Shown here: one piece after another, positions 15,789 to 24,668 of the stretch
Layout: each line of letters opens with the position of its first letter
Position numbering within the stretch: the first letter of the stretch is position 1
Source: Candidatus Bathyarchaeota archaeon
GTDB taxonomy: Archaea; Thermoproteota; Bathyarchaeia; 40CM-2-53-6
Length of the DNA stretch: 51,914 nucleotides
Assembly (NCBI GenBank): GCA_005881695.1
Contig: VBBT01000105.1
Span: 1 to 51,914, forward strand
Direction of reading: 5' to 3'
The notes under the pieces: generated by a model
Told to the model about the DNA's origin: nothing
The model's input: only the letters and a program-made list of their open reading frames with translations
Database searches by the model: none
Position numbers and translations under genes: made by a program

Positions 15789-16478
15789 ATGGTCAGAATA
15801 GCCGTCGATGAGAGGGAGAAGGCGTCGGGGGTTCCCGACGTGCTTCGGTCAAAGGGAGCTTCTGTGGAATATAGGGTCCTTGAGGTGGCTGATTACATAG
15901 TTGGAGAATATGCCGTGGAGCGAAAATCCACCCGTGACTTCGTCTCCTCATTATTCAGCGGGAGGCTATTCGACCAAGCCTATAGGATAGGCGAGTCCTA
16001 CAGAGATAAGATTCTGGTCGTCGAAGGTAACTTGGAAAATGAGCTCAAGAGAGCTAGGAACCCGCGTTCTCTCTGGGGCGCGCTGATTTCTGCCGTCCTA
16101 GATTTTGACATGCATTGTTTTTTCACACGAGATCCAGAAGAGACCGCGGAGTTCTTGATCACTCTCGGTAAGGGAGGTCGCTACAAAGGCCGTCATGGGC
16201 CACCTCCGCTTGTCGTTCGTAAGCCAAGGTCGGAGGACATAAAACGCCTTCAGGAATCCATTGTTGGATCCGTGCCGGGCGTCGGACCTCGCACTGCCGA
16301 GCAACTTCTTTCCCATTTTGGATCGCTAAGACGGACATTCAGTGCTTCCGTAACTGAGATGGCGGTCGGAGCGGGAATTGGCAAATCCAAGGCTCTGAGC
16401 CTTAGGGCTCTTCTAGATGCGTCCTACAAGCCTTCAAAAGGGGTCCACTCTCAAACCCAGCTTCGCGCAGAGGCGTAG
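15789..16478 (+). CDS. ERCC4-type structure-specific nuclease with HhH tail
   Basis: This encodes 229 residues. The XPF/MUS81 nuclease core is at the N-terminus: VDEREKASGVPDVL, VADYIVGEYAVERKSTRDFV and SGRLFDQAYRIGE, containing ERKxxxD. Two helix-hairpin-helix motifs follow at about 155-215 (GSVPGVGPRTAEQLLSHFGS; AGIGKSKALSLRALL). There is no helicase domain, as in crenarchaeal XPF homologues, which cut 3' flaps or splayed arms and usually need PCNA. No clear PIP box is seen at the tail. It starts a two-gene unit with the amidohydrolase. Confidence 0.9.
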   Translation: MVRIAVDEREKASGVPDVLRSKGASVEYRVLEVADYIVGEYAVERKSTRDFVSSLFSGRLFDQAYRIGESYRDKILVVEGNLENELKRARNPRSLWGALISAVLDFDMHCFFTRDPEETAEFLITLGKGGRYKGRHGPPPLVVRKPRSEDIKRLQESIVGSVPGVGPRTAEQLLSHFGSLRRTFSASVTEMAVGAGIGKSKALSLRALLDASYKPSKGVHSQTQLRAEA

Positions 16479-16483
16479 AACTC

Positions 16484-17791
16484 GTGGGACTATTCCTCAA
16501 AGGTTGCGACTGGGTGATCACCCAAAACCCACATCGGGAAGTTCTACGGAACTCCTCTGTTAGCATTGATGACAATGGGACCATACGAGATATGGGAATA
16601 ACTCAAGGGTCAGGGAAAGACGAAGTTATTGACTGTAGAGGTAAAGTGCTGATTCCTGGTCTGATCAACACTCATACGCATCTTTCCATGACTCTCTTCC
16701 GGGGATATGCTGACGATCTCGAACTTCAGCAGTGGCTTGAGAAGAAGATCTGGCCTCTTGAGAAACGACTCACTGGTGAAATGTGCTACTACGGCGGGCT
16801 TCTAGGCGTGATGGAGATGACGAGAACCGGAACCACCTGTTTCGTTGACATGTATTTTCACATGGAGGATGTGGCCAGGGCCACAGAGGAGGCAGGGCTT
16901 AGAGGAATACTCTCCTACGGAATGATCGACCCGCCCACCCAAGAGGGCAAAGAAAGGGAGCGAAAAAACTCCTTGAAACTGCTCCAACACATCCGCGCGA
17001 TGAAGTCGCCCAGAATCTCGTTCGCCTTCGGTCCTCACTCTCCCTACACCTGTAGCGAGGAGACGCTTCTCTGGTGTCGAAAGGAAGCTGAGAAAGAAAA
17101 CGTCCTGGTGAACATCCATATCGCCGAAACCCGGGGGGAACAGGCACGGTTCGAACGGGACAAGAAATCGCGAGAAGTAGATTATCTAGACAAGATCGGC
17201 TTCCTAAGCGATAGAGTTCTGGCCGCACATTCTGTGTGGTTGACAAGATCGGAAGTCAGATTGTATGGAAAGCGGGGCGTTAGAGTCGCTCACTGCCCGG
17301 TTTCCAATATGAAGCTCGCTGGAGGTAGTGTGGCGCCGTTGCCGGAGATGTGGGAGGCAGGGGTCCCAGTGGGGCTTGGAACTGATGGACCTGCAAGCAA
17401 CAATAGCCTTGACATGTTCGATACAATGAAGGCTTGTGCTCTAGCTCACAAAGCTCACCGGTGGGACCCGACAGTCGCCAGTGCACAGAGGGTACTCGAC
17501 ATGGCCACAATCGATGGAGCCCGTGCGATTGGCAAAGAGAAGGAGATCGGCAGCATAGAGAAAGGCAAACGGGCTGATCTTGTTCTAGTCGATCTGAAAG
17601 AGCCCAACATGATGCCTATTCACGGAAAAGAGACGGTAATTTCTGACCTCGTCTACTCTGCGAGCGGCTACAACGTCGATACAACAATAGTAGACGGTAA
17701 GGTTCTGATGAATAACAGGAAATATGCCAGGTTGGATCCTGCGAAGATCGAGGAAGGGGTCGGCGCCTCAGTTCGCCGGCTTATGCTGTAG
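16484..17791 (+). CDS. Amidohydrolase, S-adenosylhomocysteine/methylthioadenosine deaminase type
   Basis: This encodes 435 residues from a GTG six bases past the nuclease stop, with AGAGG upstream. Metal ligands are visible: LINTHTHLSMTLFRGYADD, NIHIAETRGE, VLAAHSVW and GLGTDGPASNNSLDMF. Together with VAHCPVSNMKLAGG, they mark the MtaD/DadD branch of COG0402. In archaea such enzymes deaminate S-adenosylhomocysteine, methylthioadenosine or related nucleosides as part of SAM salvage. The exact substrate is uncertain. Its last 24 bases overlap the convergent Dph6 gene. Confidence 0.88.
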   Translation: MGLFLKGCDWVITQNPHREVLRNSSVSIDDNGTIRDMGITQGSGKDEVIDCRGKVLIPGLINTHTHLSMTLFRGYADDLELQQWLEKKIWPLEKRLTGEMCYYGGLLGVMEMTRTGTTCFVDMYFHMEDVARATEEAGLRGILSYGMIDPPTQEGKERERKNSLKLLQHIRAMKSPRISFAFGPHSPYTCSEETLLWCRKEAEKENVLVNIHIAETRGEQARFERDKKSREVDYLDKIGFLSDRVLAAHSVWLTRSEVRLYGKRGVRVAHCPVSNMKLAGGSVAPLPEMWEAGVPVGLGTDGPASNNSLDMFDTMKACALAHKAHRWDPTVASAQRVLDMATIDGARAIGKEKEIGSIEKGKRADLVLVDLKEPNMMPIHGKETVISDLVYSASGYNVDTTIVDGKVLMNNRKYARLDPAKIEEGVGASVRRLML

Positions 17792-18451
17792 CGAAGCCTG
17801 TTCGATAACCAGGTAACCGCTTTGTCCGTCCCACTTATTGTGAGTCTTTTTGATGCTGATCCGATCCTTGAAGTGGGGAGCGTCAAAAACGAAGGTTTCG
17901 TACTCGCCTCCCTCGCCGGTCAGATGTATCCCATGCTTTTTCGACAGTTTCTCCAACATAGACCATCGCTCATCCGTGAGTTCCTGCCCCAGCCAGGACT
18001 CGTCGAGACCTGCAGCTCCGACACCCGAGAGGATGATATTGAACCCGGCAATTTTCAAGTCGTTTACGAGTATCTTTGGATCCTTATGCCAGAGTGGTGC
18101 GAAACTCTTGATTCCTAGCTCATCACAGATTTGGTCGATCCGGGATTTCTGATAGTCGCTAGCAACAGCTCCTGTTACAACTCCGTCTATCCCAAGCTCC
18201 TCCCGTGTCTCGTCTAGTCCTTCCCGAAGGCCAAACAGTTCGTCCTTATCGGCCTCGATGGTCCGGTGTGGAAGACCCATTGCCTCAGCTTGTATCTTTG
18301 TCCATCGGACGTTAGGAAAGTGGAACATGAGGGACTCGACTCCCTTCGGAAAAACGCTGACAAGAGCCTCTACGTCCCAGCCTTGGTGTTGAGCAATCCA
18401 TGTAGCGTAGGTGCTCTCTTTTCCTCCGCTGAAAAGAACCGCGACTTTCAA
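17768..18451 (-). CDS. dph6: Diphthine-ammonia ligase (ATP-PPase)
   Basis: This encodes 227 residues. The PP-loop is SGGKES at 8-13. Other family marks are DGVVTGAVASDYQK, IKSFAPLWHKDP, NIILSGVGAAGLDESWLG and GEGGEYETFVFDAP. Dph6 catalyses ATP-dependent amidation of diphthine in elongation factor 2, the final step of diphthamide synthesis. Its ATG overlaps the ligase stop by four bases (ATGA), so it is the last gene of the FEN1-ligase-dph6 unit. Confidence 0.93.
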   Translation of the reverse strand: MKVAVLFSGGKESTYATWIAQHQGWDVEALVSVFPKGVESLMFHFPNVRWTKIQAEAMGLPHRTIEADKDELFGLREGLDETREELGIDGVVTGAVASDYQKSRIDQICDELGIKSFAPLWHKDPKILVNDLKIAGFNIILSGVGAAGLDESWLGQELTDERWSMLEKLSKKHGIHLTGEGGEYETFVFDAPHFKDRISIKKTHNKWDGQSGYLVIEQASLQHKPAN

Positions 18452-20073
18452 GGGACTTCCGTTAGCAATCTGCCCTTGTTTTCAAACTGTTTCTCGTACA
18501 GCTTGCGCAGCCGTTGAATGGTATCTGCTTCTTCAGGGGTCTTGTCGTCTCTGAATTTCGCGATTCTCGCAAACCGCAACGCAAATCCCGACTTGTACCG
18601 GGGACTCTTCTGAACCTCGTTGTGCGCGACCTCGACCACGATCTCAGGTTTCACGTGAACAGTCCATTTCGTTTCCTTCGTCTTCAGCTCCTGAAGCCGC
18701 TTGGTGATCATTTCGAACTCTGGGTCCGTCAGACCCTTGAATGTCTTCCCGACAACCAGGTACTCGCCTGTATCTTCGTCCCTGACTGCAAGATGGTAGT
18801 TGCTCAGCCAACCCACTCTTCTCCCGCTACCCCAATCCGCAGCGACGATGACTACGTCTAGCCTGTCGGCGGGCTTGATCTTGAACCACTTTTTGCCCCT
18901 TGCACCTGGCGAGTAATCGCTCGTAAGCGACTTTGCCATCAATCCCTCATGGCCCTCCTTGAGTGCTGATTGGAGGAAATCGTCCACGACCCTAGGATCC
19001 CGAGTCACGATGCTTGGTGCAAGAGATTCGGCTGGTACCAGGCTAGCGAGTATTTCCCACCTTTCAGTATACGGAACATCTATCAGGGTCTTTCCTTCGG
19101 ATTGGAGGACATCGAAGAGATAGAGTCGTAAGGGGATTCTCTCGACCATGTCCTCGATCCCGTGGACCCGGCGAAACCGCCGCATGAGGTCCTGGAATGG
19201 AACTGGTTTTCCGCCCTCTCCTAGAGCGACGACTTCTCCTTCTATCAAGAACTCGGATGCTTTCACCTTCGTCTTCGCATAATCCACTATCTCTGGAATA
19301 CTATCTGTGACATCGGTCAGTCGTCGGCTGAAAATCCTGACCTGATCTGACTTTTTGTGGATCTGGATTCTGGCGCCGTCGAACTTGTACTCGAACGCGC
19401 TGCCCTCCTTGTGCTCTGCCAAGACTTGAGGTATATCCTCTGCCATCTCTGCAAGCATCGGCTTCACCGGGACGAAGAGTCGCAACCCTACTTTCTCAAG
19501 CGCCGCGGCCCCCTCCGTGATAGCCAACCTAGCGACATCCCCGATGTCTCCGTGCAGCATGTGTGCACGCCTGACCAGTTGTCGGGAGACTCCTGAGGCT
19601 TCAGCGATAGCGTCCAGCAACACTCCCTCTACTACACCGATTCGCATCTCGCCCAGCAACATTCGGCTGAGATACTCTGTCTCCAGCGGCGTCGTCCTAT
19701 TGATCAGCGAACTCAAGAGTGCGAGTCTTTTCTCCTTGGAACCGGCACCTTTGACCTCGGCAAGTTTCTCCAGTGTGGCGAAAACTTCGGCAATCGTCAA
19801 CGAATCTTCGTTTCCTGAGAGAAGTGCCTGGTTCAGTGTTTTCCCTGCTGCTGATAGAGTGGCGTAGCTTATTTCTAGGACGCGAGGATCAGCTTCTGGG
19901 AACGGTTTTCCAGCCAAGAATAATGTCACGTAGGAAACATCCTCCGGGCTGATTTTTCTGAGAACTTCGCTGATGAGCCGAATCTTCTCGGTTCTCCTAC
20001 TGGTCTCTTCAAGAGATCGGCAGAGTTGCGCGACAATCGAGAACTTGGCAGGCTGTTTTACTAGTTGAGCCAA
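18448..20073 (-). CDS. lig: ATP-dependent DNA ligase
   Basis: This encodes 541 residues, slightly shorter than most archaeal ligases (about 560-600). The DNA-binding N-terminal domain is followed by the adenylation motif EYKFDGARIQIHK with Lys230, then RRLTDVTDSIPEI, FLIEGEVVALGEGGKP, HEGLMAKSLTSDYSPGARG and KKWFKIKP, and an OB-fold ending in ALRFARIAKFRDDKTPEEAD. It seals nicks in Okazaki-fragment maturation and repair. The start overlaps the end of fen by 13 bases, matching a shared job in lagging-strand processing. Confidence 0.95.
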   Translation of the reverse strand: MAQLVKQPAKFSIVAQLCRSLEETSRRTEKIRLISEVLRKISPEDVSYVTLFLAGKPFPEADPRVLEISYATLSAAGKTLNQALLSGNEDSLTIAEVFATLEKLAEVKGAGSKEKRLALLSSLINRTTPLETEYLSRMLLGEMRIGVVEGVLLDAIAEASGVSRQLVRRAHMLHGDIGDVARLAITEGAAALEKVGLRLFVPVKPMLAEMAEDIPQVLAEHKEGSAFEYKFDGARIQIHKKSDQVRIFSRRLTDVTDSIPEIVDYAKTKVKASEFLIEGEVVALGEGGKPVPFQDLMRRFRRVHGIEDMVERIPLRLYLFDVLQSEGKTLIDVPYTERWEILASLVPAESLAPSIVTRDPRVVDDFLQSALKEGHEGLMAKSLTSDYSPGARGKKWFKIKPADRLDVVIVAADWGSGRRVGWLSNYHLAVRDEDTGEYLVVGKTFKGLTDPEFEMITKRLQELKTKETKWTVHVKPEIVVEVAHNEVQKSPRYKSGFALRFARIAKFRDDKTPEEADTIQRLRKLYEKQFENKGRLLTEVP

Positions 20074-21086
20074 GTCTCTAGACCAGCGTCCGTTTTCTCG
20101 CTATTGCTGGTGAGCCGTTTTGTCAACCGTTCTACTCTTTCCTTGTTGAAACCGCGCTCCTCTGAGAGGAACTTGACGAGCTCATGACGATCCGGAGGAG
20201 ACCTTTTCAGCAAATATTTTTCGAGAACCCTTGGTTTCAAGAAGACCTGACGAACACTGTTCAGATCCTCTGGCAGTTTTGATCTGATCTCTTCAGGCAT
20301 TTGTTCTATTGACCCGTGATCGTGGACTAGTTTCAGGGCTTTCTTCGGTCCTATTCCCTTTACGCCTTGGTTGAAGTCTGTTCCGACGAGGATCGCGAGA
20401 TCTACAAGCTGTTCACGTGTTATCCCGAGGAGTGTGAGATTCTCGGAGAGCTTGATTAGTTCTGGAATCAGTGGTCGTGATCGTCGCTGAGTCGGAAGCC
20501 ACTCGCGTCCCGTTAAGGTCAAGTATCGTGCAAGGATCGGGGCGCCGTAGAGTAGGCAGTCGTAGTCTTTGCTTCCGACAGCCCAGACGTCGCCTCTGGC
20601 CGCCATGTAGCTGGCTTGGGCTTCCGCGTCTTCTAGTGCTTCGAGCCACGGGATCCCCATCAATGTTAGCAGACGTTTCGAATCGTCGAGTACTGATCCG
20701 GTAACCCGACCGGTCATGACCGCTTTGGACCATGCCTTCACATAATCCCTTTCTGAAACAGCATCGATATACTCCGCTTCGGTTTTCTTTCGCGCTTCTC
20801 TCCTCATCTCGATCGTTCTCCTCTTCAATGGGTTCGGTTTTCCATCGAAGACGAAGACTGGTTTCATGCCGAAATCTGCTATTAGCCGGCTGGTGCGCGT
20901 TAGCAGACCGATCAGGTGCGAGGTTACTCGTCCCTGGGAGTCTGTGAAGAGGCTCCCATCTCGCTTTCTGACAAGCGCTAGAAACTGGTGGATTTCAATG
21001 CTCGCATCGATCGCAAAGGATGTGCCTTTGAGAGCCCTGAGGCTGGTCTGTTCCCTCTTCAGAATCGGCGTGAGCATCACTCCCAA
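20061..21086 (-). CDS. fen: Flap endonuclease FEN1
   Basis: This encodes 341 residues. Family motifs occur in order: TSFAIDASIEIHQFLA, PVFVFDGKPNPLKRRT, EALEDAEAQASYMAARGDVW, AVGSKDYDCLLYG and LVGTDFNQGVKGIGPKKALK, giving the acidic metal sites and the helix-hairpin. The start is read as TTG, because the TTG-GGA-GTG-ATG sequence gives the invariant MGV N-terminus whose Gly2 sits in the active-site arch; starting at the in-frame ATG would lose it. A PIP-box-like ending (TDAGLETWLN) is weak. It removes 5' flaps before ligation. Confidence 0.94.
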   Translation of the reverse strand: MGVMLTPILKREQTSLRALKGTSFAIDASIEIHQFLALVRKRDGSLFTDSQGRVTSHLIGLLTRTSRLIADFGMKPVFVFDGKPNPLKRRTIEMRREARKKTEAEYIDAVSERDYVKAWSKAVMTGRVTGSVLDDSKRLLTLMGIPWLEALEDAEAQASYMAARGDVWAVGSKDYDCLLYGAPILARYLTLTGREWLPTQRRSRPLIPELIKLSENLTLLGITREQLVDLAILVGTDFNQGVKGIGPKKALKLVHDHGSIEQMPEEIRSKLPEDLNSVRQVFLKPRVLEKYLLKRSPPDRHELVKFLSEERGFNKERVERLTKRLTSNSEKTDAGLETWLN

Positions 21087-21255
21087 GGGACCACCCTCTT
21101 CCAGCCAAATAATTCAAAGTGGTCCGGGACTCTTTAAACAGAAGATCATCGAAAAGATTGTATTAGTACGGAATATTGAGAAATGACTAGGTGTGAAGAG
21201 TCGGGCCTTCCTCTGCCCGCTCTGTCGCGCACAGATTCTGGACTAGGAGCGATAG

Positions 21256-21633
21256 CTAGTTGTTTCCGGGCGGAGTAGGCTCGGGAGGCGGGGATGGGTT
21301 GAATGGCTCGTGGGGGAACACGAATGAGCCTGTGTCCTCCGATGGTTTTGTGTCATGGCCTGATTCGTGATGAGTTGTGTGGGTGCTTTGCTGGGTTCCC
21401 TTTGTAGCGTGAGGGCGGCTCGTCTTGGACGAGGGGGATTTCTTCTGGAGGGTTGATGTCTTACTTGTCTTGCCGGAACTGGACTTTAGTCTCTGGACCT
21501 CTCTTTTCAGGCTGTCGATCTCGTTGATGGCCGCGTTTAGGTCTGCGGTGAGTTCTGACGCTAACTTGTTGAATACCTTAGCTAACTCCTGCAGTGCTTT
21601 TTTTGTCCTTGTAGGTGAAGCTGGCATAACCAT
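21256..21633 (-). CDS. Coiled-coil protein with low-complexity tail
   Basis: This encodes 125 residues. Residues 10-52 form a heptad-rich coiled coil (LQELAKVFNKLASELTADLN; IDSLKREVQRLKS), followed by a Ser/Lys/Thr-rich linker with His clusters (THTTHHESGH) and a Pro-rich end (PSPPPEPTPPGNN). No family is recognised. The composition fits a structural or scaffold protein. It is not obviously co-transcribed with fen, which ends its own unit about 170 bases away. Confidence 0.55.
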   Translation of the reverse strand: MVMPASPTRTKKALQELAKVFNKLASELTADLNAAINEIDSLKREVQRLKSSSGKTSKTSTLQKKSPSSKTSRPHATKGTQQSTHTTHHESGHDTKPSEDTGSFVFPHEPFNPSPPPEPTPPGNN

Positions 21634-21869
21634 GCACTCCTCGAATAGGCTAGTGTAAACGTGCTGTAACCTGCGTCGATAGAATGCGGCAACAAAAATG
21701 CAACCGGGACGGCGGCCGGTTGTGGAGTTCTTGCCGAGTCTTCACTCTACTCTAGAATCGGGATTGTCCTGAGCGTGTATTAACAGAAAACGTAACCACC
21801 ATCGGGATGCGTCGAGCATCACTATGCGTTTGTTCTGGTAAGATCACTGGTTCTATTGGCGAAGGTTCG

Positions 21870-22286
21870 ATGAGAGTCAAGGGAAGCAAAGGAAGTCTCC
21901 TTCTCCTGGCCCTCTTTGTTAGCCTGAGCATCGTAGCTCTTAGCTCTGTAACTCCTGTCTATGCAAGGGGTGGTGGCGGATCGCCTTACTCATGCGCTGT
22001 CACCGTGACTGTAGCGAGCGGAAACTTCTACGTAAAGACGACTGTCAATTCCGCTAGCGGCAGTACCCTTCCTGGTCCAAGCGAGACGAACGATCTCAAT
22101 TCGTATCAGAACGGGGTCCTATACAATACTCAATCCGTGAAATACACGGTTGCCTCCGGGACCACTACCAGCACTGTCACCGTGCCCGTGCCGTCGAATG
22201 GAGCGGGAACCTATAGTTTCCAGTCTGCGATACTCAACAGCAAAGGGAGCCAGCTGACATCGTGCTCAGGGACTTATGCTCTCTAA
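21870..22286 (+). CDS. Small secreted protein, unknown
   Basis: This encodes 138 residues from ATG 21870, nine bases after GAAGG; the frame opens 21 codons earlier but that part is not signal-like. A signal peptide (GSLLLLALFVSLSIVALSSV, ARG near 34) precedes a Ser/Thr-rich beta protein with two Cys (SPYSCAVTVTVASG; LTSCSGTYAL) that could pair. Fold is probably a single Ig-like or jelly-roll domain exported to the surface. Confidence 0.55.
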   Translation: MRVKGSKGSLLLLALFVSLSIVALSSVTPVYARGGGGSPYSCAVTVTVASGNFYVKTTVNSASGSTLPGPSETNDLNSYQNGVLYNTQSVKYTVASGTTTSTVTVPVPSNGAGTYSFQSAILNSKGSQLTSCSGTYAL

Positions 22287-22306
22287 GCATCCTTAACCAC
22301 CCCTCC

Positions 22307-22313
22307 TTTTTTT
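22307..22313 (+). terminator. T-tract terminator of the small secreted gene
   Basis: A run of seven T follows the stop codon by about 20 bases, without a clear hairpin. Archaeal terminators are commonly such U-tracts. Confidence 0.5.
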
Positions 22314-22346
22314 GGAATCTTAACTCAAGAGCGATCTTTCAGAAGT

Positions 22347-24257
22347 CTATTTCTTGGCAGGAAAGCCTAGGGGTATTCTCTGTTTCAAGAACAATATGCC
22401 CTTGCCTGGTACTATTTCAAACCCCGTCTCAGCGGAAGATATTTCCCGCCCGGGCATTTTTCTCACCTGGAGAAAGCGCGTCAGGGATTTGCCCTTCCTC
22501 ACCAGGCTGAGGTCGATGATCCCATCGACCAAAGACTCGATGGTGAGCCTCGCGTCCTCTGGCATTGACCCCTTGGTCGAGGTGAATATGAATTTCCCCC
22601 CGCTGTTCTTGACCTTGGCCGCGATTACCTGCAGAAAGTTTACACAGTCCTTGGCCTGGGCGGAGTTAAAGATCGGTGTGACTGAATCCAGCAGCACTGT
22701 GATGGGGCCTTTTGTCTTGTCTAGCATGTTGGTTACTTGAATGCTGATTTCGGTGAAGTCGGTGGGGTCTCTGATCGTCCCGCTTTCAACCCCGGCCAGT
22801 GCAGAGTAAATATCCAGGACTCGCAGTTCCCCTTTTTCCAAGTAGGGCGTTATGTCCCAACCCATGCCCTTCATCCTCTTCTGAACCTCAGACGGAAAGG
22901 CGTCGTAAGATAACAGCCCACCCGGCTTTCCGGCTTTCAGATCACGATAGAGTAGTTGGAGGCCAAGTGTAGAAGTTCCAGCGCCAGCATTCCCTGCCAG
23001 CATCAAGGACATGGGCGGTTGAAGCTCTCCTCCAGTGAGCTTGAATAGGTCGTCGAAGGGTCTTATGGTCTCGTTAAACCGCTTTAGGAATACTGTAGTG
23101 CCTAGACCTCCTCCTATGGCTAGCGCTATGATGGCATAGTAGAATGGGCTTATCGTCGATACGGGGCTGACGGGCTGATGGACTTGGAACCTATACGTCA
23201 CGGGGATGCTGGGACCGCTATTCCCATAAGAGTCATCCAAGCTGTTCGCGCGAAAGACCAAATCCCATGCGCCAGCCGGATCGCTGGAGGTGATCTGGAA
23301 ACCGGAAGGCGTGTAGTACAACCCTCGATTAGAATCGTAGATGCTGGTTAGGTTTGCAACGAAGCCTCCAGATGGGTCTCTGACCTGAATATTGAATGTG
23401 CCCTGTCCTAGGAATCCAGAGCTCGAGTATGCAATCCTGAATGTGGCGTAGAGGCTGTCTCCTGGATTGAAATCTGAGGTTGGGGCTTGGTAGGCGTTTG
23501 TCGTTGCCAGACCTAACACGATGAGCTGAGTGGAGGAGATGGTTACAATTGTGAAACTTGAGCCGTAGTTTCCACCGGCCAGAGTACCGGTTACAGTAAT
23601 ATTCCAAGGTCCGATTGCATCTCCTAGTTGTATCAGGTATTGTCCAGAGTAGGTCCCGGGTTGAGCACCTTGTGATAGAGGAAGCGTTCCTTTCGGCGTT
23701 GTTGCAGTCGCTGAACCCGTGGTGACTGGTACCCCTCTCGCGTCGGTAAGCAAAGCGGTGATCGTCGCGCCGCTTCCTCGGTAGAGGTTTGCCCCTCCAC
23801 TTGGTGAAGTAATAGTGACTGAAATGAGGTGTTTCACAGTGAAGGAAGTTGTTACTACTCCTGCTTGAGCTGGATTGGGTGATGTCTTGTCAACGCTTAC
23901 CATGTACTGTCCCTCGATGTCTGTGTTGACCGTCCCGGAGACCTGTGTCCAGCTCCCCTGGGGTTGCGGATAATTGATCGCAGCGAATCCTCCCCCTGTG
24001 GAGTTGGCGGGGAAACTGGGTAGCGATGTCCATGCCGACCCCTGTCCGTTCGGCTTGGTCACAGTGACCTTGAATGTGTAACTGGCTCCTGCAGTACCGC
24101 CGTTCCAAGAGACGGTGATTGTTACGTTTTGGCTCAGATTGATGGTAGAGGGAACTGCACTCACCGCATATCCTATTCCCCACGCTTTATCCGTGGTGAA
24201 GGCTACAGCTACGATGGACAGTGCGATGCAGAGCGCTATGCCTGCCTTTGTTCTCAA
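22347..24257 (-). CDS. Receptor-like protein: extracellular Ig-like domains, TM helix, cytoplasmic KaiC-like domain
   Basis: This encodes 636 residues. A signal peptide (1 to about 26) is followed by three Ig-like or beta-sandwich repeats at about 30-143, 144-240 and 241-370, all Ser/Thr/Gly-rich, then a single TM helix at about 371-392 (FYYAIIALAIGGGLGTTVFL). The cytoplasmic part, about 400-636, is KaiC-like: FKLTGGELQPPMSLMLAGNA, Walker A region GNAGAGTST near 419, Walker B ITVLLDSVTPIF, and terminal LQVRKMPGREIS. The Walker lysine is replaced by Thr, so ATP hydrolysis is doubtful. The architecture suggests a surface receptor signalling through a RecA-like domain. Confidence 0.8.
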   Translation of the reverse strand: MRTKAGIALCIALSIVAVAFTTDKAWGIGYAVSAVPSTINLSQNVTITVSWNGGTAGASYTFKVTVTKPNGQGSAWTSLPSFPANSTGGGFAAINYPQPQGSWTQVSGTVNTDIEGQYMVSVDKTSPNPAQAGVVTTSFTVKHLISVTITSPSGGANLYRGSGATITALLTDARGVPVTTGSATATTPKGTLPLSQGAQPGTYSGQYLIQLGDAIGPWNITVTGTLAGGNYGSSFTIVTISSTQLIVLGLATTNAYQAPTSDFNPGDSLYATFRIAYSSSGFLGQGTFNIQVRDPSGGFVANLTSIYDSNRGLYYTPSGFQITSSDPAGAWDLVFRANSLDDSYGNSGPSIPVTYRFQVHQPVSPVSTISPFYYAIIALAIGGGLGTTVFLKRFNETIRPFDDLFKLTGGELQPPMSLMLAGNAGAGTSTLGLQLLYRDLKAGKPGGLLSYDAFPSEVQKRMKGMGWDITPYLEKGELRVLDIYSALAGVESGTIRDPTDFTEISIQVTNMLDKTKGPITVLLDSVTPIFNSAQAKDCVNFLQVIAAKVKNSGGKFIFTSTKGSMPEDARLTIESLVDGIIDLSLVRKGKSLTRFLQVRKMPGREISSAETGFEIVPGKGILFLKQRIPLGFPAKK

Positions 24258-24421
24258 GTCTTTCTAGCTGCCGCTACTTCCCCAATCGGCTGATCTCCGG
24301 ATCTTGCTCGGAGAGGACACGCTCTGCGTGAAGGCTTGTGTTACCTCGTGAAAGGTCGGTTAGTTACAATAGGCGCGTTGGTTCACACGAAAAACGAAAA
24401 ACTGTACTAGGATAGGATCCC

Positions 24422-24427
24422 AAAAAA
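24422..24427 (-). terminator. T-tract terminator of the SWIB-like gene
   Basis: On the reverse strand a run of six T starts 40 bases after the SWIB-like stop codon, within GCTTTTTTGGG. No strong hairpin precedes it. Confidence 0.4.
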
Positions 24428-24466
24428 GCGGGTTGGGTTTTAGGCCGCCAGGGCAAGTTCTGTCTG

Positions 24467-24643
24467 CTAGTTACCGTCTTTCTTGCCGAGGTTATGCCGC
24501 TTTACGTATTGCCAGAGTCTCTTGGTCATTTCGGATGGGGTGACCTTCTGTCCTTCCTTCCCACCGAGTACAGTGGCGAGATGTTCGTCTAGTTCGATCC
24601 CATAGCCACCGAAAGACCCTTTCTTGTTTGGCGTCAGGCTCAC
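24467..24643 (-). CDS. Truncated SWIB/MDM2-domain-like small protein
   Basis: A 58-residue protein begins at GTG 24643, inside a perfect anti-SD match AAGGAGGTGA, so initiation could also be a few bases downstream; no other in-frame start exists before a TAG. The sequence ELDEHLATVLGG then VTPSEMTKRLWQYVKRHNL matches the first half of a SWIB domain, with the signature LWxYIKxxNL. It ends at GKKDGN, so the C-terminal half of the domain is missing. In eukaryotes SWIB occurs in chromatin remodellers and in Chlamydia fused to topoisomerase; a role in archaeal chromatin is only speculation. Confidence 0.6.
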   Translation of the reverse strand: MSLTPNKKGSFGGYGIELDEHLATVLGGKEGQKVTPSEMTKRLWQYVKRHNLGKKDGN

Positions 24644-24668
24644 CTCCTTGGCCTAAAATCCTAAGCTC

